A stretch of DNA of 64,000 nt from CAVZXS01 sp963779325 (GTDB lineage Bacteria > Bacteroidota > Bacteroidia > Chitinophagales > Chitinophagaceae): positions 1 through 64,000 of the forward strand of contig CAVZXS010000032.1 of the NCBI GenBank assembly GCA_963779325.1, written 5' to 3'. The position numbers and the translations under genes are program-made. Shown piece after piece: positions 43,831-54,390 of the stretch. Position 1 is the first letter of the stretch. Every line of letters starts with the position of its first letter. Below the pieces are notes generated by a model, which was given only the letters and a program-made list of their open reading frames with translations, was not told the DNA's origin and made no database searches.

Positions 43831-45936
43831 TTGAAAAATCTTTTTTGCATATTACTAAAGGCCTTTGTAAAAAGTAATAACGTTAACTATACTTGCACTA
43901 AAGCCATTCTTACTTTTTATTTTTCACTTTTTACTTTTCACTTATTTGCGCAAGAACCTCCGGCATCCGCCACAGAACAGCAATTGGAGAACTTAACGGA
44001 TGCTACCGAATCGGAAACCGAAGATGATACTTACGTGCAGCAAATGCAGGAATATATAAAACATCCGATCAATTTAAATACGGCGGATATAGCAGAGCTG
44101 AGAGAATTGCGAATTCTTACCGATCTGCAAATACAAAATTTTATTTCTTACAGAAAACTGCTCGGCAAACTAATCAGTGTGTATGAGTTGCAGGCTGTAC
44201 CGACTTGGGATGTGCTAACTATAAAAAAAATACTTCTGTTTATTTCGGTTAATAATTCCGCAACACTAACGGGGGAATTTGGAAAGCGGTTTCGTAATGG
44301 CGATCATACATTGCTCATTCGAAGCTCAAGGGTAATTGAAGCGGCTGAGGGATATAAACCTGCAGCGACCGGAACCGCTTATTCGGGAGGAAGAAACAAG
44401 CTTTTTACAAGGTATCGATACAACTATAAAAATTTATTGCAATACGGTATTGCAGCGGATAAAGATGCCGGCGAACAATTCTTTAAAGGAAAACAACGAT
44501 ATGGTTTTGATTTTTATTCTTTTCATTTGTTCGCAAGAAAAATCGGGCATATACAATCACTGGCTATCGGCGATTTTACAGTAAACCTGGGGCAGGGATT
44601 GATACAATGGCAAAGCCTTGCATTCAGAAAAAGTGTGGATGTAATAAATATAAAAAGACAGGCTGCTGTATTACGTCCGTATAATTCGGCGGGCGAATAT
44701 AATTTTCATCGCGGAGCGGGAATAACGGTTAAGAAAGATAAGATAGAAGCAACGGCCTTTGCATCTTACAGGAAGTTGAGTGCAAATTTTGTTGCTGATA
44801 CAATAAATAATGAAGATTTTATTTCGTCCTTTCTTACTTCGGGGTTTCATCGTACGGCAAGTGAATTGGATGATCGAAACCGTCTGCGGCAAATTGCATT
44901 TGGAGGTAATATAAAATACAATGCATCAAATTGGCACTTGGGTATTAATGCCATTCATTACAATTTTTCTTTGCCTGTTCAAAAAAGACAGGAGCCCTAT
45001 AATCTTTATGCCATCAGCGGAAAGAGTTGGTCGAATTACAGCATCGACTACAGTTATACGTACCGCAACCTGCATTTCTTCGGCGAAGCCGCCGCCGATA
45101 AAAATTTTAATACCGCATTGGTAAATGGTTTATTAATCAGTGCGGATTCGAAAGTAGATATTTCTTTTTTTCAGCGAAGCATCAGTGCGAAATATCAATC
45201 CATCAACGGCAATGCTTTTACAGAAAATACTTTTCCGACAAATGAAAAAGGAATCTATGCAGGAATCAGTATCAGGCCCGCCGCAGCCTGGCGGGTAGAT
45301 GCCTATGCGGATTTCTTTTCTTTTCCGTGGTTAAAATTTTTAGCAGATGCTCCCGGCAGCGGGAATGATTTTCTGACGCAACTGACATACACGCCAAATA
45401 AACAGGTGGAAATATATACTCGCTACCGAAGCGAATCGAAACAGGTAAATCAAGCCGACAATACAACTGCAACCAATTTTTTAGCAGTTAAACCAAGGCA
45501 AAGCTGGCGTACGCAGCTAAGTTATAAAATAAATCCTGCTGTTACGCTGCGCAACAGGATGGAACTGATGTGGTACGATAAAAACGGTATTAATAAAGCC
45601 GATGGATTTCTTTCATATTTCGATATTCATTACAAGCCTGTTTTGAAACCCTTTTCAGGGAATCTGCGTTTGCAGTATTTTGAAACGGACGATTTTAATT
45701 CCCGGGTATATGCTTATGAAAATGATGTGCTCTATAATTTTGCCATACCCGTTTTCTTTGATAAGGGTTACCGTTATTATATTAACCTTAATTATGATTT
45801 GGGTAAAAGGGTAGCTTTTTGGGTAAAATGGTCGCAGAGCATATTTCCGGATAAAAGCGCCACCGGCTCGGGCCTTGATGAGATAAGCGGTAATAAAAAA
45901 TCTGAAATTAGATTCCAGGCTGTTCTCAAGCTATAA
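43831..45936 (+). CDS. Exported helix-hairpin-helix (ComEA-like) protein with beta-rich body
   Basis: 701 residues. No ATG fits and the only suitable start is TTG 43831. A hydrophobic AILTFYFSLFTFHLFAQ (about 26-42) is the signal-peptide core, encoded by heptamers (43910-43944). HhH repeats follow (HPINLNTADIAELRELRILT, KLISVYELQAVPTWD, about 75-130), as in ComEA. The remaining 550 residues are beta-strand-like and probably form an outer-membrane barrel (GDFTVNLGQGLIQWQ; SYKINPAVTLRNRMEL). The function is not established. It could handle DNA at the cell surface, but the HhH domain alone does not prove this. It is cotranscribed with the barrel gene upstream. Confidence 0.75.
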   Translation: MKNLFCILLKAFVKSNNVNYTCTKAILTFYFSLFTFHLFAQEPPASATEQQLENLTDATESETEDDTYVQQMQEYIKHPINLNTADIAELRELRILTDLQIQNFISYRKLLGKLISVYELQAVPTWDVLTIKKILLFISVNNSATLTGEFGKRFRNGDHTLLIRSSRVIEAAEGYKPAATGTAYSGGRNKLFTRYRYNYKNLLQYGIAADKDAGEQFFKGKQRYGFDFYSFHLFARKIGHIQSLAIGDFTVNLGQGLIQWQSLAFRKSVDVINIKRQAAVLRPYNSAGEYNFHRGAGITVKKDKIEATAFASYRKLSANFVADTINNEDFISSFLTSGFHRTASELDDRNRLRQIAFGGNIKYNASNWHLGINAIHYNFSLPVQKRQEPYNLYAISGKSWSNYSIDYSYTYRNLHFFGEAAADKNFNTALVNGLLISADSKVDISFFQRSISAKYQSINGNAFTENTFPTNEKGIYAGISIRPAAAWRVDAYADFFSFPWLKFLADAPGSGNDFLTQLTYTPNKQVEIYTRYRSESKQVNQADNTTATNFLAVKPRQSWRTQLSYKINPAVTLRNRMELMWYDKNGINKADGFLSYFDIHYKPVLKPFSGNLRLQYFETDDFNSRVYAYENDVLYNFAIPVFFDKGYRYYINLNYDLGKRVAFWVKWSQSIFPDKSATGSGLDEISGNKKSEIRFQAVLKL
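43910..43944 (+). repeat. Heptamer repeat encoding a signal-peptide core
   Basis: TTACTTT, TTATTTT, TCACTTT, TTACTTT, TCACTTA in exact 7-bp steps, read in frame as a Leu/Phe-rich segment directly before the predicted cleavage site. Confidence 0.7.
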
Positions 45937-46096
45937 CTATTGTTCGTTTAATTTTTTTTATGACTTTGTTAAAAAAATCTTAACATTGCCGCAGCATTTC
46001 AAAGAAGTTTGGTGTCTTTTATACCAATTCCCTCCCTTGAAATTGGATTTTTTGGACTGATTATCAATGCTTTTTAAACTAAAAACAAACGTTCAC

Positions 46097-49066
46097 ATGA
46101 GAAAAAATTGCATCACTGCTATCAGTGCTTATGTTGCTATGCGCATTTGCATTTGGTCAGGCCCGCACAGTAACGGGTCAGGTTAAGGACGAAAAAGGCG
46201 TTGGTGTTCCTTTTGCGACGGTTCTTGAAACCGGGACAAAAAACGCTGCAAAAACTGATATTGATGGAAGGTTTTCTATTAATGTCTCGGGTAATAATGC
46301 TAAGCTGCTCATTAGTTATGTTGGCTATTTATCGCAAACGATAGATGCTAAAGATAACAGTACCGTCAGTCTTGCTCCGGATAATACTATTATGAGTGAA
46401 GTAGTGGTAACAGGTTTGGCAACATCAGTAAAAAGATCTAACTCTGCCAATTCAGTAGCCACCCTTTCCTCCAAACAACTTACAGGCAATACCCGCCCGC
46501 AAACTTTAGACGGAGCCATGCAAGGAAAAATTGCCGGCGCACAAATAAGCGCTAACAGCGGTGCACCGGGCGGAGGCTTTTCGGTTCGTCTGCGTGGTAT
46601 TTCTTCTATTAATTTAAGCTCGGAACCCTTGTATATTATTGATGGGGTTTATGTAAATAACTCGCAAAATGCAACAGGTGCAGGAACCGGTCCTTTTAGC
46701 GGTGCTACAGGTCAAACATCGGGTACGCAGGACCAAGCCCCTAACAGGTTGGCAGATATAAACCCTGCTGATATTGAAAATATATCTATCCTGAAAGGCC
46801 CCAGTGCTGCAGCCATATATGGTACAAGAGCTAATGCAGGTGTGGTAATAATTACAACAAAAAGAGGCAAGGCCGGTAAAATAAATATCAACGTAGCCCA
46901 GGATTTCGGAGTCGTAAATGCGATTAACCTGGTTGGTATGCATAAGACTATTTGGGACAAACAATTTACGTTTGGAACAGATAAAGCTTCAGGCGCTAAT
47001 TATACAGCTGAAAAGGCACTTAAAAATCCCACCGGCCAAACTTGGGACTATGAAGATATAATCTACGGGAACACAGGATTTATCAGCAATACCCGTATTG
47101 CTTTTTGGGCGGTACCGATAAAGTAAGATACTATGCCGGTGCATCCCGTTGGGACGAGAGCGGTATACAGAAAAGAACCGGTTACCAGCGTAATAGTATA
47201 CGATTAAACTTAGATTTTCAACCAAAGACTTGGTGGGATATAGGTGTTGCAAGCAGTGTTATGAATTCTACAAGTGATCGTTCTTTTAGCGGGAATGATA
47301 ACAACGGAGTTTCTTTGGGTTATACCCTTGCTTATGTCCCTAACTGGTTGCCACAGCTTCCCGTAAACGGAGTATACCCGAGCAATAAATATACAGGCCA
47401 AAATCCGTTGGAAATAGTAGACAAAGCCGTAAACAATGAAATTGTAAACAGGTTCATAGTTTCATTTAACAACACCTTTCATTTAATTAGAAAGGATAAG
47501 CACTCCTTAAAATTTACTATGCAGGGTGGTATAGATCAGTTGGAACAGGAAAATTTTGTGCACATGAAAGAAGAACTGCAATTCCAACAGCAAAGAGCTA
47601 ATCCGGGTGCAGTTAGAAATACTTCAACAAGAGGGAAAAATATAAACATACAAGCTTTCCTGGTTGATAATGTTGAGTACAAAAAATTTGCCTTCACTAC
47701 TTCTGTCGGAACCGTACGGTTAGAAACAGATAACAAAGTGATTTGGTTCCAGGGAGAAGGTATACCCCGTGGTACTACAAATACCAATAATGCATCTGTT
47801 CAGCTTTCCTCTTTGGATCTTTCAAGTTGGCAGGACGTAGGTTTGGTTGGACAGGAAGAAATAAACTGGGATGATAAAATTATCGCTACCGGCGGTATAC
47901 GTTTTGATAAATCCAGTTTGAACGGCGATACTAAAAAGTATTATGCATTTCCGAAAGCTTCAGTAGCAGTAAATCTTTCGAACTTTGATTTCTGGAAAGT
48001 ACCTGCTATTAATTTATTTAAAATTCGAACTGCTTACGGTAAAACAGGTAACCCTGCGTCGTTTGGTTCCAAGTTTACCAACATTATTCCATTTGCCATT
48101 GATGGCGTAACCGGCGCCTCTACTCCTACAACGGTTGGTAATCCCGCTATAGAACCGGAAACATCTACTGAATTAGAATTTGGATTTGATTTTGCAGCTT
48201 TTAAAAACAGGCTTACCGGCGAGGTTAGTTTTTATAATCGTGATATAAAAGATTTTATTGATGTCTTTAGCTTATCACCCGGCACAGGAGTTACATCTTA
48301 TAAAGCGTTTAATGTAGGAGATATTGAAAACAAAGGTGTAGAAGTTTCACTTGGCGGTACCCCTGTACAGAAGAAGAATATAAAATGGACTACTACAGTA
48401 AATTGGTGGCAGAATCGCAGTAAAATCACGAGATTGATTATTCCGGAAAAAGCAACAGCTGCTTCGGGCTTTGGCGCCTTCGGTACACAACGTTTACGTG
48501 TGGGTAATTCTCCTTCTCAATGGTATGGCACACCAAACGGGGCCAATGGATTGCCTACTGCTTACGAAGATGCACAACCCAAATGGCAACTTAGCTGGAG
48601 CAACAGCCTTACATTGTTTAATAATTTTGAGTTCTCTATGTTGCTGCACCACAGCTATAAAAATTTCAACAGCAGTTTAAATGGTGAATTAACGGATGAA
48701 GGCGGTACTTCACCTGATTGGAGTGTTCCGGATAAGAACGGATATCCAAGCGGTGCAACCCGCATATTAGGTCAGCCCGGCATTACCAGCCGTCAGTTTA
48801 TACAGGACGCAACCTTTACAAAACTCAGGGAAGTTTCGTTGTATTACACATTACCCAAAAATGTATTAGGGAAAATGGGTTTTCTTAAAAATGCAGAACA
48901 AGTAAAAGTGGGTATTTCCGGAAGCAACCTGTTTGTATGGACGGATTATTATGGTTATGATCCCGAAGCGGCGAATTTTGGCAATCGTCCTACATTAGCA
49001 ACAGTTGATCTGTTAAGCTTTCCTTCAGCCCGCCGTTTATATTTTCATCTAAACTTTAATTTCTAA
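46097..49066 (+). CDS. SusC/RagA-family TonB-dependent receptor (two frameshifts)
   Basis: About 990 codons. From ATG 46097, removing one A at 46102-46107 gives MRK-IASLLSVLMLLCAFAFG, a signal peptide. A carboxypeptidase-like domain follows (TVTGQVKDEKGVGVPFATV), then a plug domain (LYIIDGVYVNN, ISILKGPSAAAIYGTRAN, GVVIITTKRGK). At 47102-47106 one T appears to be missing in the TTTTT, joining IAF to GGTDKVRYYAGAS; the barrel then runs to 49066. Partner of SusD, together importing an unknown glycan, peptide or other oligomer across the outer membrane. No glycosidase or sigma/anti-sigma gene is adjacent, so the substrate is unknown. Confidence 0.9.
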
Positions 49067-49076
49067 AACTACTATT

Positions 49077-50501
49077 ATGAAAAGAAATAGAATATATATA
49101 GCTATTATCGCAGCATCTTTCATGCTTGCGGTAAGCAGTTGCAAAAAGGGAGGCTTTTTAGAAGTAGATGATTCCATAGCTGATCCAAACTCTGTTGCAG
49201 TAGATGTAGTCTTGGCCAATCCTTCCAAAGCACAAATTATACAACTTTGCAAAGGTTTGGAAAGTGCCATGAGAAATGGTTATAACGATTTTATATCAAG
49301 TACCGGTACTGTAGGGCGTGAAGTAATGAGCTCCCGTTCAACTGATAACAGGTATTATACCGAACTTTTGGGTACTAACGTGGCGCAATATGCCGGTCCT
49401 ACCGCAGGTGCTAATGACCCGGCCGGTATTTTTAATGGTTATTATGCTGCCTTTTCCGCCACCCGTCGGAGGGCAGAATTGTTAGTACTTACAGCCAATA
49501 ATGCAACTAGTATTACAGCCGGCGAAAAAAAGGCCGTAGAAGGTTTTGCCCGTACAATACAGGCATACGTAACGTTGAACCTGCTGAATATGCAGGGTAA
49601 AAATGGTATTAGAGAAGCATTTGGCGATTTAAACGTTCCGGGTGATCTGTTAAAGCCTGGTAAATTCGGCACATATGCTTCAGGACTTACTTTGGTTAAG
49701 CAATACGCAGAGGACGGGTTAGCAGCTCTGAATGCTGCAACAAGTTTTCCATTTACATTAAGTTCGGGTTATGCAGGTTTTAATACCGTTAATACTTTTA
49801 AGCAGTTCAACCGTGCATTAGCAGCAAGAATAGCAATGTACCAGGCTGATTGGCCGGCTGTGCTGACAAACCTCAACGGAAGCTTTCTTAATCTAACCGG
49901 AAGCTTATCTGCGGGTCCGAAAAATGTATGGTCTACTGCTCCAAACGATTTGACAAATACTTTATTTGTCACTCCTAACAATGACGGACAACCTTATGTA
50001 GTGTTTAACGAGGTGATCGCAGCAATAGAGCCCGGTGATACACGTTTTACAGGTGCCGGTGCTAAAGCGCTGGCCAGAACTTCTCCCCGTTCCAGCGGAG
50101 TGTTTACTTCTACACACGAGATGAGAATTTTTGCGAATAATACTTCACCCAGTGTTATAATTAAGAATGAAGAGTTGATACTGATGTATGCAGAGGCGAA
50201 AGCGGAACAAAATACACCGGCCACTTTGGCAGAAGCAGTAACTGCAATCAATACCATACGCACTACCTATGGTTTGCCTGCTTATGCAGGGGCTGTTACT
50301 AAGGCGGCTGTAATTGACGAAGTATATAAACAGCGCCGGTTTTCACTTTTTTGGGAAGGACACCGTTGGTTTGATATGCGTCGAAGAAATTTGTTAGCTC
50401 AGATTACTCCGCAAGGAACAATTGGTACGCAGACATTTGTTGTGTTTGAAAATATGTCCCGCCCCGATGCAGAGATACAGTGGGACTTACAAAACCCTTA
50501 A
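49077..50501 (+). CDS. SusD/RagB-family surface lipoprotein
   Basis: 474 residues, 10 bp after the SusC gene. Lipobox MLAVSSC, followed by KKGGFLEVDD. The family's TPR-like helices and the C-terminal signature ITINTIRTTYGLP-type block, VIDEVYKQRRFSLFWEGHRW and FDMRRRNLL are present. It caps the SusC barrel and binds the imported ligand. The substrate is unknown. A terminator follows 20 bp downstream, so the unit is just the two genes. Confidence 0.93.
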   Translation: MKRNRIYIAIIAASFMLAVSSCKKGGFLEVDDSIADPNSVAVDVVLANPSKAQIIQLCKGLESAMRNGYNDFISSTGTVGREVMSSRSTDNRYYTELLGTNVAQYAGPTAGANDPAGIFNGYYAAFSATRRRAELLVLTANNATSITAGEKKAVEGFARTIQAYVTLNLLNMQGKNGIREAFGDLNVPGDLLKPGKFGTYASGLTLVKQYAEDGLAALNAATSFPFTLSSGYAGFNTVNTFKQFNRALAARIAMYQADWPAVLTNLNGSFLNLTGSLSAGPKNVWSTAPNDLTNTLFVTPNNDGQPYVVFNEVIAAIEPGDTRFTGAGAKALARTSPRSSGVFTSTHEMRIFANNTSPSVIIKNEELILMYAEAKAEQNTPATLAEAVTAINTIRTTYGLPAYAGAVTKAAVIDEVYKQRRFSLFWEGHRWFDMRRRNLLAQITPQGTIGTQTFVVFENMSRPDAEIQWDLQNP

Positions 50502-50521
50502 TAGGATTGATAAAGTATTTT

Positions 50522-50560
50522 AAACCTTCCGGCAGGCCTTGCCGGAAGGTTTTTGTTTTT
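50522..50560 (+). terminator. Terminator after the SusC/SusD pair
   Basis: AACCTTCCGGC / GCCGGAAGGTT stem with a 7-nt loop and a following T-rich tract (TTTTTGTTTTT). Confidence 0.88.
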
Positions 50561-50572
50561 CCTTCAACTTAT

Positions 50573-50604
50573 TTGCATATTCAATCCTAACTTTTCTACC
50601 TTTG
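50573..50604 (+). promoter_or_regulatory. Promoter of the DUF3467 gene
   Basis: TTG at 50573-50575 and TACCTTTG at 50597-50604, spacer about 21 bp, matching the Bacteroidota TTG/TAnnTTTG consensus. ATG follows at 50616. Confidence 0.6.
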
Positions 50605-50615
50605 AAAAAAACTAA

Positions 50616-50930
50616 ATGGACAGTCAGAACCCTCAACCCAACCAGCTCAATATAGAAATTACAGAAGAAGTAGCCGAAGGCAGCTATGCCAATCTTGCTA
50701 TCATTACACATTCGCACGCCGAGTTTGTAATTGACTTTGTGAATGTAATGCCGGGTACACCCAAGAGTAAGGTTAAATCAAGAATTATTTTTACGCCGCA
50801 ACATGCCAAGCGTTTTATGAAAGCCCTGGCCGAAAATGTGGGCAGGTACGAAGCGGCTAACGGTAATATTAAAGACCTGGAAGAAGTACAATTGCCTTTC
50901 AATTTCGGCGGCCCGCCTGCGCAGGCATAA
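50616..50930 (+). CDS. DUF3467 family protein
   Basis: 104 residues. The conserved core is YANLAIITHSHAEFVIDFVN and KSRIIFTPQHAKRFMKALAEN, ending in a Pro/Gly-rich tail (FNFGGPPAQ). The family is widespread in bacteria, single-domain and of unknown function. It is cytoplasmic, with no signal or membrane segment. It is convergent with yqgE. Confidence 0.9.
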   Translation: MDSQNPQPNQLNIEITEEVAEGSYANLAIITHSHAEFVIDFVNVMPGTPKSKVKSRIIFTPQHAKRFMKALAENVGRYEAANGNIKDLEEVQLPFNFGGPPAQA

Positions 50931-50938
50931 TTGGTTTA

Positions 50939-51490
50939 TCAGTTTAGTTGCGGATCAATGGGAAAGTTCACCATTATCTCATAATCGCCGCCAAGATGTT
51001 TCAGACTGTCTTTCCATACCTCAGTATAATCTTTATGAAATACTAATTTTTTTGTTGCCTCCGCGGTAAGCCAGCTTTTTTCTTTTAATTCATCCGCCAG
51101 TTGTCCCTGTCCCCAGCCGCTGTAGCCAATAAAAAAACGAATTTTATTTTCGTCAATCTCGTTTCTTTTTATTATTTCTATGAGCATTTCAAAATCGCCT
51201 CCCCAATAAATTCCTTTCAGTACCTCCAGACTGCCGGGAATTTCATCGGGGTATTGGTGTAAAAAATGAAGTGTATTGGTCTCTACCGGTCCGCCATAAT
51301 ACACAGGCATTTTAGAATCAGGCAACTCTTCTACTAATTCATCCAGCGTATTTTCATATTTTTTGTTGAGTACAAAACCAAAACTGCCCTCTTCTTTATG
51401 CTCGCAAAGCAGCACCACGGTACGCATAAAATTGGGGTCCTTTAAAAACGGGTCCGATATGAGTAATATACCTGAAGCGGGTGAAACCAT
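50939..51490 (-). CDS. YqgE/AlgH family protein
   Basis: 183 residues, starting with SPASGILLISDPFLKDPNF and MRTVVLLCEHKEEGSFGFVLN, then VYYGGPVETNTLHFLH, the family signatures. The fold is known but the biochemical role is not; AlgH has been linked to alginate regulation in Pseudomonas. It is monocistronic, divergent from the histidine kinase gene. Confidence 0.9.
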   Translation of the reverse strand: MVSPASGILLISDPFLKDPNFMRTVVLLCEHKEEGSFGFVLNKKYENTLDELVEELPDSKMPVYYGGPVETNTLHFLHQYPDEIPGSLEVLKGIYWGGDFEMLIEIIKRNEIDENKIRFFIGYSGWGQGQLADELKEKSWLTAEATKKLVFHKDYTEVWKDSLKHLGGDYEIMVNFPIDPQLN

Positions 51491-51691
51491 AAACTAATTT
51501 ACTTTGATTTTGGATGTTTAAGAAAATTCCGCATCACTTTATTTTTTAAATTATATATTAGCTGCTAAATGCCGTTAAAATACACTTAAACTGTGCCGGT
51601 TTATTTTTTGACCGCAATAGTTAAGGTAGATTTGCAGGCTATATTTTAATTTATCAACGTATTAACTACTACTTTGTTTAAATACTGAAAA

Positions 51692-53035
51692 GTGAAAAGA
51701 ATTTTCCCCGTTATCATTATTCTTATTTCCCTTTCGCTGCTGGGTATTATTATTATCCAGCGGTCGTGGGTAATTAATATGATAGAACTTGGCGAAAAAC
51801 AGGTGAGACAAAAAGTAGATGACGCTACGCGGATGGTGGGTCAGGATTTTGAGCAATACAAATCGGGATACGGCGCGGGCAACAGAACGTTTCCCGACTT
51901 TATGCCGGATAATTTTTCGTTGGAATTATTAAAACCCAGTACCGTCGGTCAGCGGTTTACCGTGGCGGAGATTGAAGACAAATTACGTAAGGCGTTTATC
52001 GCGAATAATTTAAAGGATTTGAAATTTGAATTTGGCTTGGGCCCTGTAAGTTCATCATTTAATTTTCGTTCTTTCGAAAGAAAGTCAAGAAATTTTGATA
52101 AAGAATATATTGATACGGCCAATAACATTCAGTCAACTTTTTTTATTGTACCCTCAAGCGGATCCGTTACGGAAAATCTTACTTCGAATGAAGCGCTTAC
52201 TGTTATCGTACCCAATTTTAAAAAATTAGTTCTCCGTTCACTGCGTTGGGATTTCGCCATCGCCATTTTATTTACCTTAATAATTATTGCTGCATTTTAC
52301 CTTACGTTGCGTACGCTGCTGCGTCAAAAAAAGCTGAGCGAAATAAAGAATGACTTTATTAATAACATGACACATGAGTTTAAAACGCCCATCGCTACCA
52401 TTTCGCTGGCGGTAGATGCGTTGAAGAACGAAAAAGTAATGTTTGATAAAGAGAAGATGGGATATTTCAGCAATATAATTAAGGAGGAGAATAAACGAAT
52501 GAACCGGCAGGTAGAAACGATTTTAAAGGCTTCTTTATTGGACAGGCAGGAAGTAGAGCTGGTACTGAAACCGCTGCATGTTCACGCAGTTATTAATACG
52601 GTATTAGAAAATTTTATATTGCAGTTGGAAGAACGGCAGGGAAAAGCTGACGTGTCGTTACTGGCGGAGAATGATTTAATTGAAGCGGATGAAGTTCATT
52701 TCTCCAACCTGGTAAATAATTTAATTGACAATGCGGTAAAGTACAGCAAGGATAATATACCGCCGCAGATTAAAATATCTACAACCTCTACCCGCAAGAG
52801 TTTTATACTTCGTATTGAGGATAACGGAATCGGTATGAATCGTGATACGGTTAAAAGAATTTTTGAAAAATTTTACCGGGCACATACGGGCAATGTGCAT
52901 AATGTAAAAGGGTTTGGTTTGGGATTAAGTTATGTAAAAACGATGGTGGATGCGCATCACGGCGAGATAAAAGTAGACAGTGTGATTGGCCGGGGAAGTA
53001 CATTTACAATAGAACTGCCGCTTAAGAAAGCATAA
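51692..53035 (+). CDS. Membrane sensor histidine kinase
   Basis: 447 residues. Start is GTG 51692. Transmembrane segments at about 5-23 and 187-207 enclose a periplasmic sensor region of about 160 residues with no recognised fold. HisKA: H228 in NNMTHEFKTPIATIS. HATPase: NLIDNAVKYSK (N box), EDNGIGM (G1), FEKFYR (F box), GFGLGLSYVK (G2). No response regulator is adjacent, so it is an orphan kinase. The two LuxR-type regulators at 3.9 and 6.1 kb are too distant to be assigned as partners and would more usually pair with HisKA_3 kinases. Confidence 0.92.
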   Translation: MKRIFPVIIILISLSLLGIIIIQRSWVINMIELGEKQVRQKVDDATRMVGQDFEQYKSGYGAGNRTFPDFMPDNFSLELLKPSTVGQRFTVAEIEDKLRKAFIANNLKDLKFEFGLGPVSSSFNFRSFERKSRNFDKEYIDTANNIQSTFFIVPSSGSVTENLTSNEALTVIVPNFKKLVLRSLRWDFAIAILFTLIIIAAFYLTLRTLLRQKKLSEIKNDFINNMTHEFKTPIATISLAVDALKNEKVMFDKEKMGYFSNIIKEENKRMNRQVETILKASLLDRQEVELVLKPLHVHAVINTVLENFILQLEERQGKADVSLLAENDLIEADEVHFSNLVNNLIDNAVKYSKDNIPPQIKISTTSTRKSFILRIEDNGIGMNRDTVKRIFEKFYRAHTGNVHNVKGFGLGLSYVKTMVDAHHGEIKVDSVIGRGSTFTIELPLKKA

Positions 53036-54277
53036 TTAATTTGTATACCTATCTCTCCATAACAAACACCCGTCTCCGTAACTTAAAAACCTGAATTCAT
53101 TTTTCATAGCATATTCATAAACAGCTTTCCAATCTCCACCAATTAAGGCAGCGACGAGTAAAAGTAAAGTTGATTGAGGCTGGTGAAAATTAGTTATTAA
53201 TCCTTTTATTATTTTAAAATCATACCCCGGCGCTATTATGATTTGCGTTTTGCTGAAAAGTGCGGAGTGATTATTTTTCTTCATCCATACAAGTAAAGAT
53301 TGCAATGCTTCTTTTGCAGATGCTGATTTATTTTCCTGTTCATATACTTCCCATTGCGATAATTGCAGTTCCGATAATTTTATCAGCGGATCATTAATTG
53401 TTTTTAAACCCAACCAATACAAGGTTTCAATGGTTCGTAATGAAGTAGTACCGACTGCTATGATGGTATTGTCAAGATTGTTTAAAATATTTTCAATTAT
53501 TTTTATTGAAACGTCAATATACTCTGCATGCATTTCATGCTCTTCCATTATGGCGGCTTTTACCGGCTTAAAAGTACCCGCGCCTACATGCAGTGTAACG
53601 AAATCTGAAGAAATATTTTTTGCTCTTAATTTTTCAAAAATGGCATCTGTAAAATGTAAGCCGGCAGTAGGGGCGGCTACACTGCCTTCTTTTTCAGCAT
53701 AAACGGTTTGGTATCTTTCTTCATCCGTTTTTTCGGCGGTGCGATGCAGGTAGGGCGGCAGCGGAATCTCTCCGCAATGCAATAATATTTCTGCAAAACT
53801 TACACTATCGGGTTGCCAGCTCAATTCTACAATAAAACAATCAGCCAATCGATCTTTAATAGTCGCTGTTATTTTTACAGACTTGTCAGCAATAATAATT
53901 TTTTTTTCGGGTGTAAAACTATTTTTCCATTTAGAAGCTCCGCCAACTAAGCATTTCCAAATTGCTTTTCCCGTTTGCATCATCGATTGTGATATGTCTG
54001 TATTTTGTCCCGCAGGTTCCAGGCAAAATATTTCTATAATACCGCCGCTTGGTTTTTGAAACAGCAATCTTGCATGAACAACTTTGGTATTATTAAAAAC
54101 AAGCAATGAATTTGCGGGGAGCAGTTCATCTATATTTTTATAAATGCTTTCAGCAATAATTTTATTTTTATAAATAAGCAGCTTGGATTCATCTCTTTCC
54201 GCCAAGGGAAATTTTGCAATGCGATCTTCGGGAAGAGTATAGGTATACCCGCTTATAGAAATATGTTTTGGATGCAT
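53036..54277 (-). CDS. queA: S-adenosylmethionine:tRNA ribosyltransferase-isomerase QueA
   Basis: About 413 residues from ATG 54277 (MHPKHISISGYTYTLPEDRI). A TTG start 15 bp upstream is possible. Signatures include VHARLLF, HCGEIPLPPYLHR, ERYQTVYAEKEGSVAAPTAGLHFT and LHVGAGTFKPVK. The enzyme transfers the ribosyl part of SAM to preQ1-modified tRNA, giving epoxyqueuosine. It stops just 1 bp from the convergent histidine kinase gene. A TATTTTTG box lies at 54313-54320 on the minus strand. Confidence 0.95.
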   Translation of the reverse strand: MHPKHISISGYTYTLPEDRIAKFPLAERDESKLLIYKNKIIAESIYKNIDELLPANSLLVFNNTKVVHARLLFQKPSGGIIEIFCLEPAGQNTDISQSMMQTGKAIWKCLVGGASKWKNSFTPEKKIIIADKSVKITATIKDRLADCFIVELSWQPDSVSFAEILLHCGEIPLPPYLHRTAEKTDEERYQTVYAEKEGSVAAPTAGLHFTDAIFEKLRAKNISSDFVTLHVGAGTFKPVKAAIMEEHEMHAEYIDVSIKIIENILNNLDNTIIAVGTTSLRTIETLYWLGLKTINDPLIKLSELQLSQWEVYEQENKSASAKEALQSLLVWMKKNNHSALFSKTQIIIAPGYDFKIIKGLITNFHQPQSTLLLLVAALIGGDWKAVYEYAMKNEFRFLSYGDGCLLWRDRYTN

Positions 54278-54390
54278 AGTATGTACAGCCAACTGCTGTA
54301 TTTATTGTGCGGCAAAAATAACATCGTTTCTAAAACATTAAACTATTAGCAGAATCTAAAAGCGAAAAATAACTTATTGAACTTTGCAAA

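Noticed and set aside
47100..47126. Programmed frameshift in the SusC gene
   Set aside because: No slippery heptamer with a stimulatory structure was recognised, the defect sits in a T run like other indels here, and SusC proteins are not known to need frameshifting.
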